Shown one piece after another: positions 37,203 through 49,474 of a stretch of 62,803 nt of DNA. The notes beneath the pieces were generated by a model. That model was not told where the DNA came from and searched no databases. It saw only the letters and a list, made by a program, of their open reading frames with translations. This DNA is from Gnetum montanum. Its lineage: Eukaryota; Streptophyta; Gnetopsida; Gnetales; Gnetaceae. The stretch is taken from assembly GCA_015680685.1 (NCBI GenBank), contig MNCI01022277.1:625916-688718 (forward strand), given 5' to 3'. Made by a program: the position numbers and the translations under genes. How positions within the stretch are numbered: position 1 is the first letter of the stretch; each line of letters begins with the position of its first letter.

Positions 37203-37255
37203 TGATGAGTGGTGAGGTACCCCTACACTCAACCATACGAATACGAGTGTAGCAT
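37203..37255 (-). mobile_element. Truncated 5' LTR of element A
   Basis: Only the last 53 bp of the LTR remain (TGATGAGTGGTGAGGTACCC on the plus strand). Similarity to the other lineage-1 LTRs stops at GAGTGTAGCAT, a string that reappears about 30 bp to the right, which suggests a microhomology-mediated deletion. Confidence 0.75.
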
Positions 37256-39320
37256 ATGTTCATCAACTCTTTGAGTGTAGCATGTGTGCTCCATGAGGCT
37301 ATGAAGGGGAAACATTACACTAATCCCTTATTCCTACTAGATCAAGATGACAATGAGGATCCTCCCTTTGAAGGTTATCAACATGAAGATTCTCCACACC
37401 TTGTTATTGGTGACGAGGGTGTGACCCAAAACCTGCAATTTATGATTCATAAAATAGGTTCAAAAAAGAATGATAGTGAAGGTAGGGACTTAGGCAAACA
37501 TCACAATAGCAAGGGATCTAAGGATGGTGGTCATAATGAGTAAAAAAGTGGTGGTGGTGGTCCATCTTCCTCTCCATCCTCTTCATCCAATTCCAAACAT
37601 TCCTCTTCATCTTTTGGTTCTTATAGAAGTTGTCATTGAAATAATCATGATGAAGGTGATCAATGAGACAACAATGATCATGAAGGCCACTGAAACCAAA
37701 GGGGTGGTTGAAACCATCATCGACATCATTGACGCAATGATGATGATGAACCTCTGTTAGCAACTTGAAGCATGCTCAACACTATAGAGGCAGTTAGAGT
37801 TCCAATTAGGCATATGAAAGATAGTAGGATCAAGCACTTAGACATGAATACTATTCCAATATTTTAGGGGGATACAACTCTGATCTACAGACACATCTAC
37901 AAGCTTTCCATGATGCTTGTGCCTTATAGAACATAGAAAATGAATGGTAGAAACTCAAGACTTTTCCTAGGACACTCATCAAGAAAGGTGAAAGTTGGTA
38001 CTGATCATTGGAACTAGAATCCATTCGCTGATGGAGTGCCATTTTAGTGCTCTTTAATGACAAATACCAAATGTACTCCAAAGTGTCTAATTTGAGAAGG
38101 CAAATCCAAGGCTAGAAATAGGGAACACATGAACCCTTAGATGCAGTCATGGGTAGATACTATTCACTTTTACACTAACGCCCTGGCTATGATTATTCTT
38201 GGAGGGAACAACTTTGCCACATCATAGATGGGCTTAGAGTAGAAACTAGAACTCTTGGGATGTATTCCTAAGGAAGATTGTCTAAACTAAGAGCTCATTA
38301 GATCCAAAGGCTGCTTGAGCAGGTAGTAAAAGAAGAAGGTGAGCTATGAAAAATGGAAAGTGTAGAAGAGTATAATAGGGATCCTTCCATAAGAAAATGA
38401 GGGGTCTAATTTTATGATGAGGAGGAGTCACTTCTTGATGAAGTGGTGAATAGAAAAACCTTACCCATCCAAAAATCTATATATGATATTTCAGAAAAGG
38501 TTGATAAGTTATGGGACTCTTTGGATGAAAAATTTTAAACTGCTATGAAGATTGCTAATGAATTCAAAGAGAAAAATAGTGATCATAACCACAAGAGGAA
38601 AAAAGAAGTTGAACATGCCTACCAAAGAGGTAAGGTAAAGCTGCAACTGCAGAGGAAGTTTCGAAAATTGACTCTAATGATGAAACTAATTGTAACATTT
38701 GTCAATATGAACATCCAAATGATTGTTGTCTTGTGGTGTCACACTTACAAGAGTCTAGGGTGTATGCATTAAATCCTTTAGTAGCATGTAGGTAGGTACC
38801 TAGACAATTGCCTTATCCTCAAGGCAATCCAAGGTAGTTCCACCAATAACAATGAGCTTACTACCCAAGTGGAACTCCTCCACAACCTTATGAATAGTAT
38901 TAACAATGGTACTAACCACAATCACGGGAAATGCCACCACCAAGGTAGTAGTACCTTTATAGGAAACTAGATTCATATGGGTACTATGTTTAGCAACACG
39001 TCTCTCCAAGAAGTTTTTCAAGTCATACCTTATTTTAGCATCACTATTACCCTCTAGAGTATCACCAAACACATTCACATCTACTCAAAGGGAAAATCCA
39101 TATCCATACGACCTTCCGCATTTGTCTGCACACACACCTCTACCTTCAACCTAGTTACCTCTTGCTCCATCCATGTAGGGTGATATTTCTCCATAGTTGC
39201 AACAATGAAATGCTATGAGGCCTGTACATTCACAATCAGCTTTCTAGTTTAGTGGTTCAGATAATTGATTCAGAAAAAGATCCTTCTTCTGACCTAGAAG
39301 TCCTCTCCAACCCTCCCAAC
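37256..39320 (+). pseudogene. Element B gag, main part
   Basis: An acidic N-terminal part (DDNEDPPFEGYQHEDSPH) is followed by the capsid (KTFPRTLIKKGESWY, LFNDKYQMYSKVSNLRRQIQ, EPLDAVMGRYYSLL, LCHIIDGLRVETR at about 37940-38260). A CX2CX3HX4C knuckle (CNICQYEHPNDCC) lies near 38695. Many stops replace glutamine and tryptophan codons, and there are frameshifts. Confidence 0.85.
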
Positions 39321-39389
39321 CTAGTGTGGGTGATTGTCCTAGATCTCCAATACCCTTATCCTCTGCATCAAATACCTTTGAGTGCCCTT

Positions 39390-42300
39390 CAAACCAACTA
39401 CCTTCTTGGATTTGCATTGTGATGCTAACTCATGTTGTTTCTAATTGGGTTAAGGTTGGCAATCTTCCCACAAAAAGACCTAACCTAGGAAGTTCACTCA
39501 TTTACCTACAGATGAATGGACATGAGCCATGTAAGGCTCTTCTTGAATCTAGTTCCAAAGTTAATCTCATCTCCCATGACATGTACAAGGCCTAGAACCT
39601 ACCACATCTCAAGAAGAACAACATCCATCTCGAATTGGTAGATAAGTTAATTACTATCCCTCTGGGATTAGTAGAGGACATTGTGACCACAGTTCATGGG
39701 TGGTCCTATCCTACTAATTTTCTAGTGATCAAGGTTGAAAATTGAAAAAGTGACTTTTCCATCATTATGGGAAGAGCTTGGTTAAGCACAGTTGATGCAT
39801 GTATGGACATAAGAAATCTCTCTCTAGAAATCTCCAAAGAGAATGAATTGGGTAAGATAGAGAAGAAGTGTATTCCATGCATCATGTATAATGATAACAA
39901 GTGCAATTGCATACAAAAGATTTGGTCCATCAAAAGTACATACATTAAAGCATGCAATCAGTATGCACAAGAAATCAATATTCAAAGGTATCTGTACACA
40001 GTAGCCACAAAACAAAAGGATACCCAATGGCTGATAGCTAACTCAAATAGTAGCACATTATGCATGGAACCAACTGAGAGCCTAACATGTGCTTATGTTG
40101 AAGGAATGGACAAATGTGAATAATTTTAACCCCAACTCTCTAATGAAGATGATCATACATGTTGGGAAGAGTTAGAAATCCTTGATAACTTCAAGCAGGA
40201 GTCCATAGAGCTAAAAACGTTACCAACTAGCATGGAATATGCATTTTTCAAAAATGGTAAACTGGTCATAATTAATGCCAAACTCACTCCTAAATAGAAA
40301 GAAAAGCTATTAAAGGTGATTAAAAAATGGCCAGTGGCCTTTGCTTGGTCATATCCTAAGCTAAAAAAAATTGATCCAAAGATATGTCAACATTGCATTT
40401 ACTCTGACTTACCCATGAAGCCTAGAATGTAGTCGTAGAGATAGCTAAATCCCAAATTGAAGTAGTTCATCAAGGAGGAAATTGAATAGCTCCTCAAGGT
40501 GGGGTTCATCTATCCCATCGTAGATAGTGAGTGGGTTAGCCCACTCATAATTGTGCGAAAGAAAGGTGGCAAATGGTGGGTCTGCATTGACTTTAGGCTG
40601 TTGAATATGGCAACATTTAAAGATCATTTTCCATTACCATTTGTGGATCAAGTGTTGGACATCATTTCCAGGCATTGATATTATAGCTTCTTGGATGGTT
40701 GTAGTGGTTATAACCAAATCCAAATTGCACCAAAAGATTAGGTCAAAACAACATTCATGAGTCCCTGGGAGACTTTTGCATATTGTAAGATGTTGTTCAG
40801 TCTATGCAATGCCCCTGAAACATTTCAATGCATGGTCCTTAGTATTTTCCAATAGTAGATCGGTAGTGGTGTGGAAGTCTTCATGGATGACTTTTCCACC
40901 TATGGAGCTATGTTTGAGGAAGCCTTGGACTACCTTAAGTAAATATTAAAGAAATGTGTTAAAACAAACTTGTGGCTTAACTAGCAAAAGAGCCATCTCA
41001 TGGTCCAAAAGGGCATTGTTCTAGGGCAACAAACTTCATGAAAAGGGATTGAGGTAGACCTAGAAAAGATAATGGTCATCCAAGGAATAACATATCAACC
41101 ATTGACAATTAAAGATGTTCGGTCATTCCTTGGATACATTAGCTACTATCGATGATTCATAGAGAATTTCTCTAAGATTGCAAGATTGTTGTAGAACTTA
41201 CAAAGAAAGATGCACCTTTCATCTGGACTAAGGAATCTAAATATGCATTTCAACAGTTAAAGAGAAACTTGTAGAAAAATCAATCTTGCGAGTAGCAGAC
41301 TGGTCCAGACTTTTTCACTTCATGATAGATGCATCTAACTATGCCTTGGGAGTAGTGCTCACATAGATGGACAATAAGAAATGACCATACTACATCCATT
41401 GTGCAAGCCAAAGAATTTTTGGAGCATAATTAAATTACACCACCACGAAAAAAGAACTAATGGCAGTGGTGTATGCTTTGGAAAATTTTAGGCACTATGT
41501 GCTTGGCTACAAAGTATTTGTACACACGGACCATAGTGCAATCCACTTTCTTATGAACAAGCCAATGATGAGAATTCCTGTCATATATTGGCTCATGATC
41601 TTATGGGAGTTTTATCTCACGATGGTAGATTGAAAAGGGACCAAGAATGTGATCGCTAACCACCTCTCTCACTTAAGATGGGATAATAAGGAGGAGGAGA
41701 GCCCACTCTCTGATAAATTTCTAGATGAACTCCTCTTTACAAGAGTAATAAATAAAAAAACACCCATAGAAACAACATGGTACAATGGCATCCTCACCTA
41801 TCTTCTCACTTAGGAGATGCCACAAGATCTTGACTTCAGAAAGAAGCAACAATTTCTTCATTAGGCTAAATACTTTATGGAAATAAATAGATACCTCTAC
41901 AAGGTGTGTGTATATGGCCTAATTCATTGGTGTGTCCTTGACAAAGATTAATTACACATTCGCCAAGATGCTCATGAAGGGCCTTGTAGAGGCCACTATG
42001 CAGGGAGACACACAACCATAAAAATCCTGATGGCAAGATACTATTGGCCTACAATATTTAGGAATGCCCACCAATTTATCCAATCTTGTGAATGTTGTCA
42101 ACAAGATTGGGGAATGACTACTTGCCTGGAAGGTACTCAACAATGGATTCAACCACTATAACTTTTGATATATGGGGTGTTGACTTCATAGGTCCCATCA
42201 CACCCATGTCCAATAGAATGGGTAGAAGCAGCAACTGTTATTGATTGTACATCAGCCACTACTGCTAGATTTATACAACAAAATATTGTAAAGAGGTTTG

Positions 42301-43086
42301 GGGTGCCATGTTCACTAATTTCTGACAATGGAACTCATTTCATAGGTGCCACTTTTAGAAAGTTGATGCAACACTTGGGGGTTGAACATAAATTAATAGC
42401 ACCCTACCACCCCCAACCCAATGATCAAGTAGAGGTAACCAACCAAGAGATCATAAAAATACTAACATGAACTATTAGTAAATATAGGAAAGATTGGAGT
42501 ACAAAACTTAATGATGCTCTCTAGGCTTATCAATAAACATGACAACCTCCTATTGGCTACTCTCCCTATGAGTTGGTGTACAAAAAATTCCAATGCTCTC
42601 GATCTAGTCTGAGCTCCATACACTCTCAATAGCCTATGATCTAAATCTTAATCTAAGTTTAGCATAGAAAGAAAGATTAATCAACATGAATGTGCTAGAT
42701 GAAAATTGATTAGTGGCCCTATCTTTGAATGAGGTGCACAAGGCATTCAGCAAGGAACGTCATAACCTAAGCATATAAAAGGTGAAACTTCAACTAGAAG
42801 ATAAAGTCCTCTATTAAAACCCCACACGTGTACCTTAGAAGGAAAATTTCAAACATTGTGGAAGGGACCTTATATAATTTATCAAACCTTTCCCTCTGGG
42901 GCCATGTTGATCTACAAGCCTGAAAGCCCAAATAAAAAGCAGTTGGTCAACATCCAACAAGTAAAACCTTTCCTTGAACCAAGATAGGCCAGTGTAACTA
43001 CCACCTCGATGGATGGGCAACCACATTCCATTTTTTAGATTTCCTCCTTCCAACTCAATCATGGGGGAGATGGCCATTCATGCTAA
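39390..43086 (+). pseudogene. Element B pol: protease, reverse transcriptase, RNase H, integrase
   Basis: The protease (39420-39900) has ALLESSSKVNLIS where the catalytic motif should be DSG, then SIIMGRAWLSTVDA. The reverse transcriptase (about 40300-41140) has FIYPIVDSEWVSP, FLDGCSGYNQIQIAP and VFMDDFSTYG with both catalytic Asp residues kept. RNase H (about 41310-41660) has MIDASNYALG and ELMAVVYALENFRHYVLG. Integrase (about 41700-42700) has an HHCC region (DAHEGPCRGHYAG...CECCQQ), SDNGTHFIGATF and APYHPQPNDQVE. It closes with NHGGDGHSC and TAA at 43084-43086. Domain order RT-RH-IN is that of Ty3/gypsy. Stops are frequent at former CAG/CAA codons. Confidence 0.9.
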
Positions 43087-44640
43087 CAATCCATATGGCT
43101 TCTTAGTCTTTCTACTTTTTGTTTTTCACGTTTTTGATTTTACAAGTTATTTATTTTACAAATTTTTGATTTTCAGATTTTTCTAATTCTACATCATCGT
43201 TAGTATATTTGAACTTTTCTTGATTATTTTACACTTTCTTATATATTTTACTTTGTTTTGTTTTCTTCAAGTATGATATTTCCTCATGTTTGCTAACAAA
43301 ATTGCTTTATTGCCACAAACCACAATGTCACTGTTGTTGTTTGCTAATGATGGTTCATGCTTAATGTTGTGATTGTTAATGTTTAGTTTCTATTTTTGAA
43401 TTCTATTTTTTGATGACTATGAGAAGGTTTATTTTTGATGGAATAGGTAGTGAGTCCACATCATCTACCCATCCAATCAACTCTATGATTTTCCTTGTCC
43501 TAGGAATTTGTGGTCCCTTCCATTAAAGAAACGTTTAATCAATTAGTGACCTTGGTAGTTCCAGAATTAGGAAGGATTCAAAGGTTTGTAAAGGATGTAA
43601 CTTTAAGGGGACTTAATACTCTTTTTACTCCTACTTGCTTGAGTGCTTGAGTGTTTTTCATAGACTACTAATAATACGAAGTCTTTGCATGGTGTGGTTC
43701 CCATAAAAAAACATAAAAAAATAATGGGAATTTAAAACACACCCCTTAGACACAATAAACAAATAAGTCCTTACATGGTGTGGTTTCCATTTAAAAAAAA
43801 TGATGGGTATTCAAAGTACACCCCTTGAACAAATAAATAGGTTACAAGCACTAGTTATGGGACTAGAAAGACATGCATCCATACCTGAAGGTCCCCTCTA
43901 ACTAAGGCCCTCTTTCACTTTCTACTTCTCTTTTTCATCTCATTATAGAATGGTGGTTGTTTTGTGGAAGCACTCTCGTGTCTTGTGTGGGTGGAATAGT
44001 CTTAAAGTGGTAATGCAAAGTCACTAAAAGTGGCTGGTTTTGGTTTGGACTAAGGATGAATCTTCTTAGGTCATTTTTAAACATAAATTTCATAAGGGAC
44101 TTCTTATGACCTCAATTCAGAATTCCATCTCACCTTCTCCATCATCCATCCATGCTACCATAACTCACCTTACTGATGGGTTCTATGTTATGCTCTATGT
44201 CTTGGTATGATGGGTTTGAATTCTTGGGTAGATAATTTTTGGGTGGTTCTTAACTTTTCATAACCATTAATCAATTGTGGGGCCCATGGACTCCTTAGTT
44301 GAGGTTATGTAAGGGAAACAAGGGCATGAGCCTGTTATGGGGGGGGACCCACTTGCATAGCTCTTAGTTGGGTTAGTTACGGTTCCTTACCTTAGACATT
44401 GCTATAATACTATCTTTCGCATATTCCATTTGTGTATTTCGCTCAGTGCCCCTTAACCTTTTATTTCATTCATCCCCTAAGTCTTTTTTTCTTCATTTTT
44501 CCAAATTTATGAGCTCCAACATCCTCTTCTCATGTTTTCATATTGTTCTTGGCCTTTTGATCTTTCACTTGACCTCAATTTCATTCAAAAACTCTTTGTA
44601 TTTTGCAAGTTTGACCAAAGTCAATGGTTGTCTATGATGG
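43087..44640 (+). other. Post-pol noncoding region of element B
   Basis: A T-rich tract (43110-43260) is followed by sequence that recurs in A, C and D, such as CTAGAAAGACATGCATCCAT at 43863-43882 (compare 61192). There is no coding sequence. It probably serves as leader or regulatory sequence of the element. Confidence 0.65.
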
Positions 44641-44650
44641 TCAACAACTG

Positions 44651-44740
44651 CATTGACGAGGCCTCGTCGATCTAGCCGACTACATTGATGAGGTCCCATT
44701 GGTGAGGTGTCATTGACATAGTGCAAAAATCCTATATATA
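44651..44740 (+). promoter_or_regulatory. Internal promoter of element B upstream of the extra ORF
   Basis: A palindrome TGACGAGGCCTCGTCGA (about 44654-44670) and further TTGATGAGG-type half-sites are followed by CTATATATAC at 44732-44741. The same motif type and spacing precede the LTR TATA box at 48691. Confidence 0.6.
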
Positions 44741-44782
44741 CTGCTGTGCACTTGGAAATTTTTTTCATTTGCCTCATAACAA

Positions 44783-45305
44783 ACAAGGAGTTTTTGCAAT
44801 TTTTTAGAGCCCAAAACCTTCTAGAGCCCTTAACTTCCTAACTATTTGCCCAAATCACTCTGTTCTTTGATCCTACACTTACTAGAAGCTCTTTATTGCG
44901 AGGGGTTAGAAACCTTAAGGTTTCCGATGAAATTTTTGAAAATTTTTCTAACTCTGCCAAAGGGTCAATAACCTTAATAATATACAAACATCAATTTTTT
45001 CGAAAGTTAAACCTTTCAACAACCCCTAGGATGATTTATTAGTAACACACAAGGAGTTTTTGCAATTTTTTAGAGCCCAAACCTTCTAGAGCCCTTAACT
45101 TCCTAACTATTTGGCCAAATCACTCTATTCTTTGATCCTACACTTACTAGAAGCTCTTTATTGTGGGGGTTAGAAACCTTAAGGTTTCTGATGAAATTTT
45201 TGAAAATTTTTCTAACTCCGCCAAAGGGTCAATAACCTTAACAATATACAAACATCAATTTTTTCGAAAGTTAACCCTTTCAACAATCCCCAAGATGATT
45301 TATTA
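44783..45305 (+). repeat. Tandem duplication, period 266 bp
   Basis: AAGGAGTTTTTGCAATTTTT occurs at 44785 and 45051. The following approximately 250 bp are repeated with few differences. It lies in the leader of the extra ORF. Confidence 0.9.
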
Positions 45306-45455
45306 ATAATAACACATAAATAAATAATAATCGGAGTAATTAAATCATCCATAATCATAACTTAGCCAAGTGTAACTATCCTTAAGAGATAAAGGTATCT
45401 CAATTGCTTCAGGTTACACAACGATTGCTAAACCATGGTCTTATTGTAAGTACAA

Positions 45456-48308
45456 ATGGCACCAAAACTAAAACACTTGCAGGAAGGAGAACCCTCCAAC
45501 CAAGGGAGAAGCAACCCATAGCTAGAAGGGGCCAACAAGAAGAAGCCCAAGAACTACCAAAGGCAACCCATGCAATAGGACCTCTTCGTGAGGAGCCCAA
45601 AGTGGAATCTGTTTGACAAATTCCAAAAGAAGAATTGTCAACTAAGCAATCACAGTGAGGAGAAGTGCTAGGGCCGACACCAAGGCTTAAAGTCATTTTG
45701 ACATAAGCCTACCTTAACATCATCAGGTCCTCAGATGTTCAACAATCAATTCTTCAAGAAATGAACTTTAGGTCATTCCTAGAAAAATCTCTAGTAGAAG
45801 TCAAAACACAATTGGAAACCTCTCCCATGTGGCCAGTCATCACATCTAGTGGGAAATGGTACATGGAAGAGACATATTTATTCTGGAACAACAAAAGGTT
45901 GGGATCCATAGTAAAGATCAAGGATATTTAGGTATCCTACTCAGTCGAAGCTATCATGTAGGCACTAGGGTTTCGTGACATTGGAACACAGTTGGCAAAA
46001 TTATCAACAAAAGGTGATCCTGAGGCCAAAAAGGAGTGGACTTAGTAGTTCTACGGGGTTGATCATAAGGAGTACGACGTGCTCACACCAGTGAAAAGCA
46101 TCTATTTTAAAATTGCGGCCTATCACCTCTATCCAATGGTGAGGCCAAGTAAGGTGATAACCTTTTCTACCTGAGCATGTGCCACTCTAAGTGGGAAATT
46201 TCTTTTAAACCTTCCACAACTCATCTACTTGGAGACTGAACAAGGAAAATGAACATGGAAGGAAAACCCTACCCCTTTTGTGCCTCATCCAAAAGCTCTA
46301 GAAAAGGGTAGGAATCGTCTGCTATTCCAACGACATAATCAAACATGCTCCTTTGGCCTCATGATCTAAAATTATGAAAGAAAAGATGCAAATGATAACT
46401 CAAGAAGAGGAGTAGCTACCACCACCATCACCTACTCTTGAAACAATGCTAGAAGCCCATGCAGCCATTGAGTGCTTGTGAAAAATATGAGAGTAGCTCT
46501 TGAGTGAGCAAGAGCAACATGTAGGGACGAGTGGTGTGGATCCATCTATGTATAGACTAGCAATGAGTCACCTTAATGAGGTGGCTTGAACAATTAGCTA
46601 GATGGAAAGAGGTGGACCGATTTTCTCTACCCAACAAACACAGTTGCTTGTAAGGTCAGATCCCAATGCTTGAAAGGTGATGATGTTCTTATCACAACAC
46701 CATTTATTCCTAAAAATCTATGGTAATGCTGCCACATTCTCAATGTGATTGGAGGAAGGTGAAGGAGTAACTATCCTAGTGATGTAGCACCAAGGGTAGG
46801 AGATGGTGGCTAAGGTTGTTGCTGACCATGTCATTGAATCACTTAATGTACTTGCAGCATCTGTGCTAGACGTATCTACACTTTGAGATATGTTGAAATT
46901 TTTAGGCATAATTAGTGAAAAGTTGAATGTAGCTTAGCATGAAGAATTACTAAATGAACTAGTGGGGATCAAGCAACCGATTCTGGATATCTTTGATTTT
47001 TCAAAAAAAATCATTGCAACGTAGTTGGAGTTGTTGGATGCAAGAGGTAAGTGTATCATTCTAGAGGGGCAACTCAAAATAGGTCAAGCACAAAATTAAT
47101 GCTTGGCTATAGAGGTTGCTGAATTACATGCCTGCCTTGATGATCTTACAATTCTTAGCCCAACAACAACCAGAAATGAAGGTTTCCAACAACTTCAAGA
47201 ACAATTTCAAAAGATTGAGGAGGAGGCAGTAACAACCATCTTCAACTAGTCCATAGTAGAAGAAAAGACCTATTTAATTCAAAAGGACTTAACTTAGATG
47301 CACTAAGAGAATGAGTCTCTAACCACATAGAATCATCACCTGTGTAATGTTAATGCCCAGAAGGAACAAATACAAGAATTTATTCATTAACAACAGTAGT
47401 AGCTTACTAGGGTGAACACTCAGGTAAGGAGATTGGCTATAAAGAACTAAAATATGTTAATGGAGGAAGTTCATGCCTTACACTAGATGTCTACCATCAA
47501 CATTTCCACCTAGAAGAATGAAGCTTTAAAGTTTGAAAAAGTCAAAAATCACTATAGAGACCAAGTTTGCTTGCAAAAGGAAGTTAATGAGAAACAAATC
47601 TAGATGGTGAAGGAAAAAATAAATGAAGCCCTCTAGGAACTCCAACAAGGAAAAGAATTTTGGCAGCCCATTGTTGATGGGATTGATGCCTACAACAAAG
47701 TGGAGATTTGCTTAAAAGAGTTGCAAATAGAAGAAATGATAGAATACTTGGAGTTGGCCAATCTTCGTTACGTGAACCTAGTTATGTTGACTGTTGGATG
47801 ACCATGGTCAGAGCTAGAGAAATAGGTGTCTAGCTCATATTTGTTATAAAAGGTGGAGTTCAAGCATCATAAAGACACCAAGCAGAAGCTTGAGATTGCA
47901 AATGCCTAACTCGCATTGCTTAGAGCACAATTCATAGATCAATGATCAACTATTAAGAACCTGTCCAGAAGGATGAATGATTACCAAGAGCTTAAGGATA
48001 TAGTCAAAGTGTTTGGCATTGAATGCAAACAATTCGTTGCCTAGTTCATTAATGTGAAGATGTTGTTTTTAGCAATCCTAGGTCTCTAGGATGTGCCCAT
48101 TTTGACCCACATTGGTAAAGCTGTGTGGATGGTGCATGATCCTAGAAGTAAGGAGGAGAAAATGAAAGCACTATTGGATGCTTTTCAACTCCCCCTAGAA
48201 GTTGCAATAGTAGCAGGACAACCATAGCCACCTTGATCACTACCCATGCATGAAGCCGATGAAGGTCCCTCAAAACCTTAGGAGCCACCACCACCTGGGA
48301 CTATTTGA
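45456..48308 (+). pseudogene. Element B extra ORF (coiled-coil protein, possibly Transposase_32-like)
   Basis: It starts MAPKLKHLQ at 45456, aligned with MAPK starts in C and D. The first third reads WPVITSSGKWYMEETY, VSYSVEAIM.ALGFRD, FYGVDHKEYDVLTPVKS and KIAAYHLYPMVRPSKV. This pattern recalls the 'putative plant transposon protein' domain (PF20167), a tentative match from memory. The last two thirds are rich in Glu, Gln, Lys and Leu heptads (for example QLQEQFQKIEEEAV) and look like long coiled coils. The end is proline-rich (EPPPPGTI, stop 48306). About 20 in-frame stops are present, many TAG/TAA where element C keeps CAG/CAA. It occupies the position of the env-like ORF of Athila but shows no obvious membrane segments. 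Confidence 0.7.
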
Positions 48309-48549
48309 TCTTCTCCACCAAGCTTCATGCCATTAAGAAACATGCTATCCAATATTGAAGAGTCATGTCATGGTGTTCAATTTTGTGTCTTGAACATCAC
48401 CATTTTTGTAATGTGTTGATTCATACACCTAAGCACTCCATTTTTTGTCAAGTCAGTCTATTTTGTTTGTGAAAGGCTAGTCAATAATCACATACCTTTC
48501 CAATTTTGTAAAGAACTTGAGGATGAGTTTTCATTCAGTCCTGGGGCTA

Positions 48550-49474
48550 TGATGAGTTGTAGTTTTGTCAGCTACATCGATGAGGCCTCATTGATGCAGC
48601 CTCATTGACTAGGCCTCATCAATGAGGCCTCATCAATGCATCGTGTCATGTGTTGATGAGGCCCTATCGATGCAGTGTGTACTTTTTGGCTATAAATATG
48701 CACCTACCAGCTGCATTTACTGCATTTAGATTTTAGTAGTAGTGAAGCTCTTATATTTTGTTTATTTGAGAGTTAGAATACTTTCCCTAAGTGCCCATAA
48801 CAGGAGTCATTAAGTGTACGAGTCTTTATTTAGGCATTATTATACTTGAGCATGATAGTGTGTGTAGTAATAAAGATAAGTTTTCTGATAAACCTTGTAG
48901 CACTTTGGATAGATTAAATATTTCGTTTATGCATTTAATTTTTTTAATTATTTATTAAATTATTTATAGTAATTAAGTTAATGAAGCACTTAAGTAAGAT
49001 AAGCGAGATAGATTAAACACATAAGTATGAGCACTTCGAGCATAACATGTATTCACTCGATAATACCAATAGTGTTATTGCTTGGTACACCCAGTAGTAT
49101 AGCACTTGGTAACCTAGTAGTGGATACATGTGTTTAGGATGTGTGTAGAAAGTGGGCCCGAATGCTTATGTTAGGACTAGTCAAACACTAGTTAATTAGT
49201 TAATTTAAATTAGTTAATCCAATTACTTTTATCTCCCTTTAAACACCAAACCATAAAATATAAAATGATAAAAATCAGATGCCTCAATTACACTTAACCA
49301 TACTAGTGTACATTACAAGTGTAATTAGGAAGATAAAAATTAACCTTAAGGCAACGATTCACTTCCTAGAAGACTAGTGCACTGAAAACTACAACCTTCA
49401 CAGAATTTGATCAGATCATGCATGAATTCTTATGATTCGTAGAGTTGGACGTAGGGGTACCTCACTGCTCATCA
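48550..49474 (+). mobile_element. 3' LTR of element B
   Basis: A 925-bp LTR from TGATGAGTTG to CTCATCA. Palindromic TCGATGAGGCCTCATTGA-type units fill 48575-48685, followed by TATAAATATG (48691), a polyadenylation-like AATAAAG near 48870 and TTGGTA..CCAGTAG repeats in U5 (about 49080-49125). It is preceded by a short polypurine-like CCTGGGGCTA. Confidence 0.9.
48691..48698 (+). promoter_or_regulatory. TATA box of element B 3' LTR
   Basis: TATAAATA directly downstream of the lineage-2 palindrome array. Confidence 0.65.

Larger units (their letters stand above)
30806..37255 (-). mobile_element. Athila-like element A (lineage 1), pol-less, nested in element B
   Basis: Minus-strand order is a truncated 5' LTR (about 53 bp, 37203-37255), primer site 37184-37201, gag and protease (37060-33713), noncoding region, and 3' LTR 31679-30806. 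Reverse transcriptase, RNase H and integrase are absent, and the extra ORF is not recognisable. The right end joins B's gag without the rest of the 5' LTR, so a deletion followed the insertion. Confidence 0.85.
29722..49474 (+). mobile_element. Athila-like LTR retrotransposon B (lineage 2), carrying nested element A
   Basis: The order is 5' LTR 29722-30570, tRNA-Asp-type primer site, start of gag, inserted element A (30806 to about 37255), rest of gag, protease, reverse transcriptase, RNase H, integrase, noncoding spacer with internal TATA box, extra ORF and 3' LTR 48550-49474. The flanking duplication TGAAT confirms both ends. Without A the element would be about 13.3 kb. All reading frames are broken. 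LTR similarity is moderate (849 against 925 bp with indels), so it is an old insertion. Confidence 0.9.
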
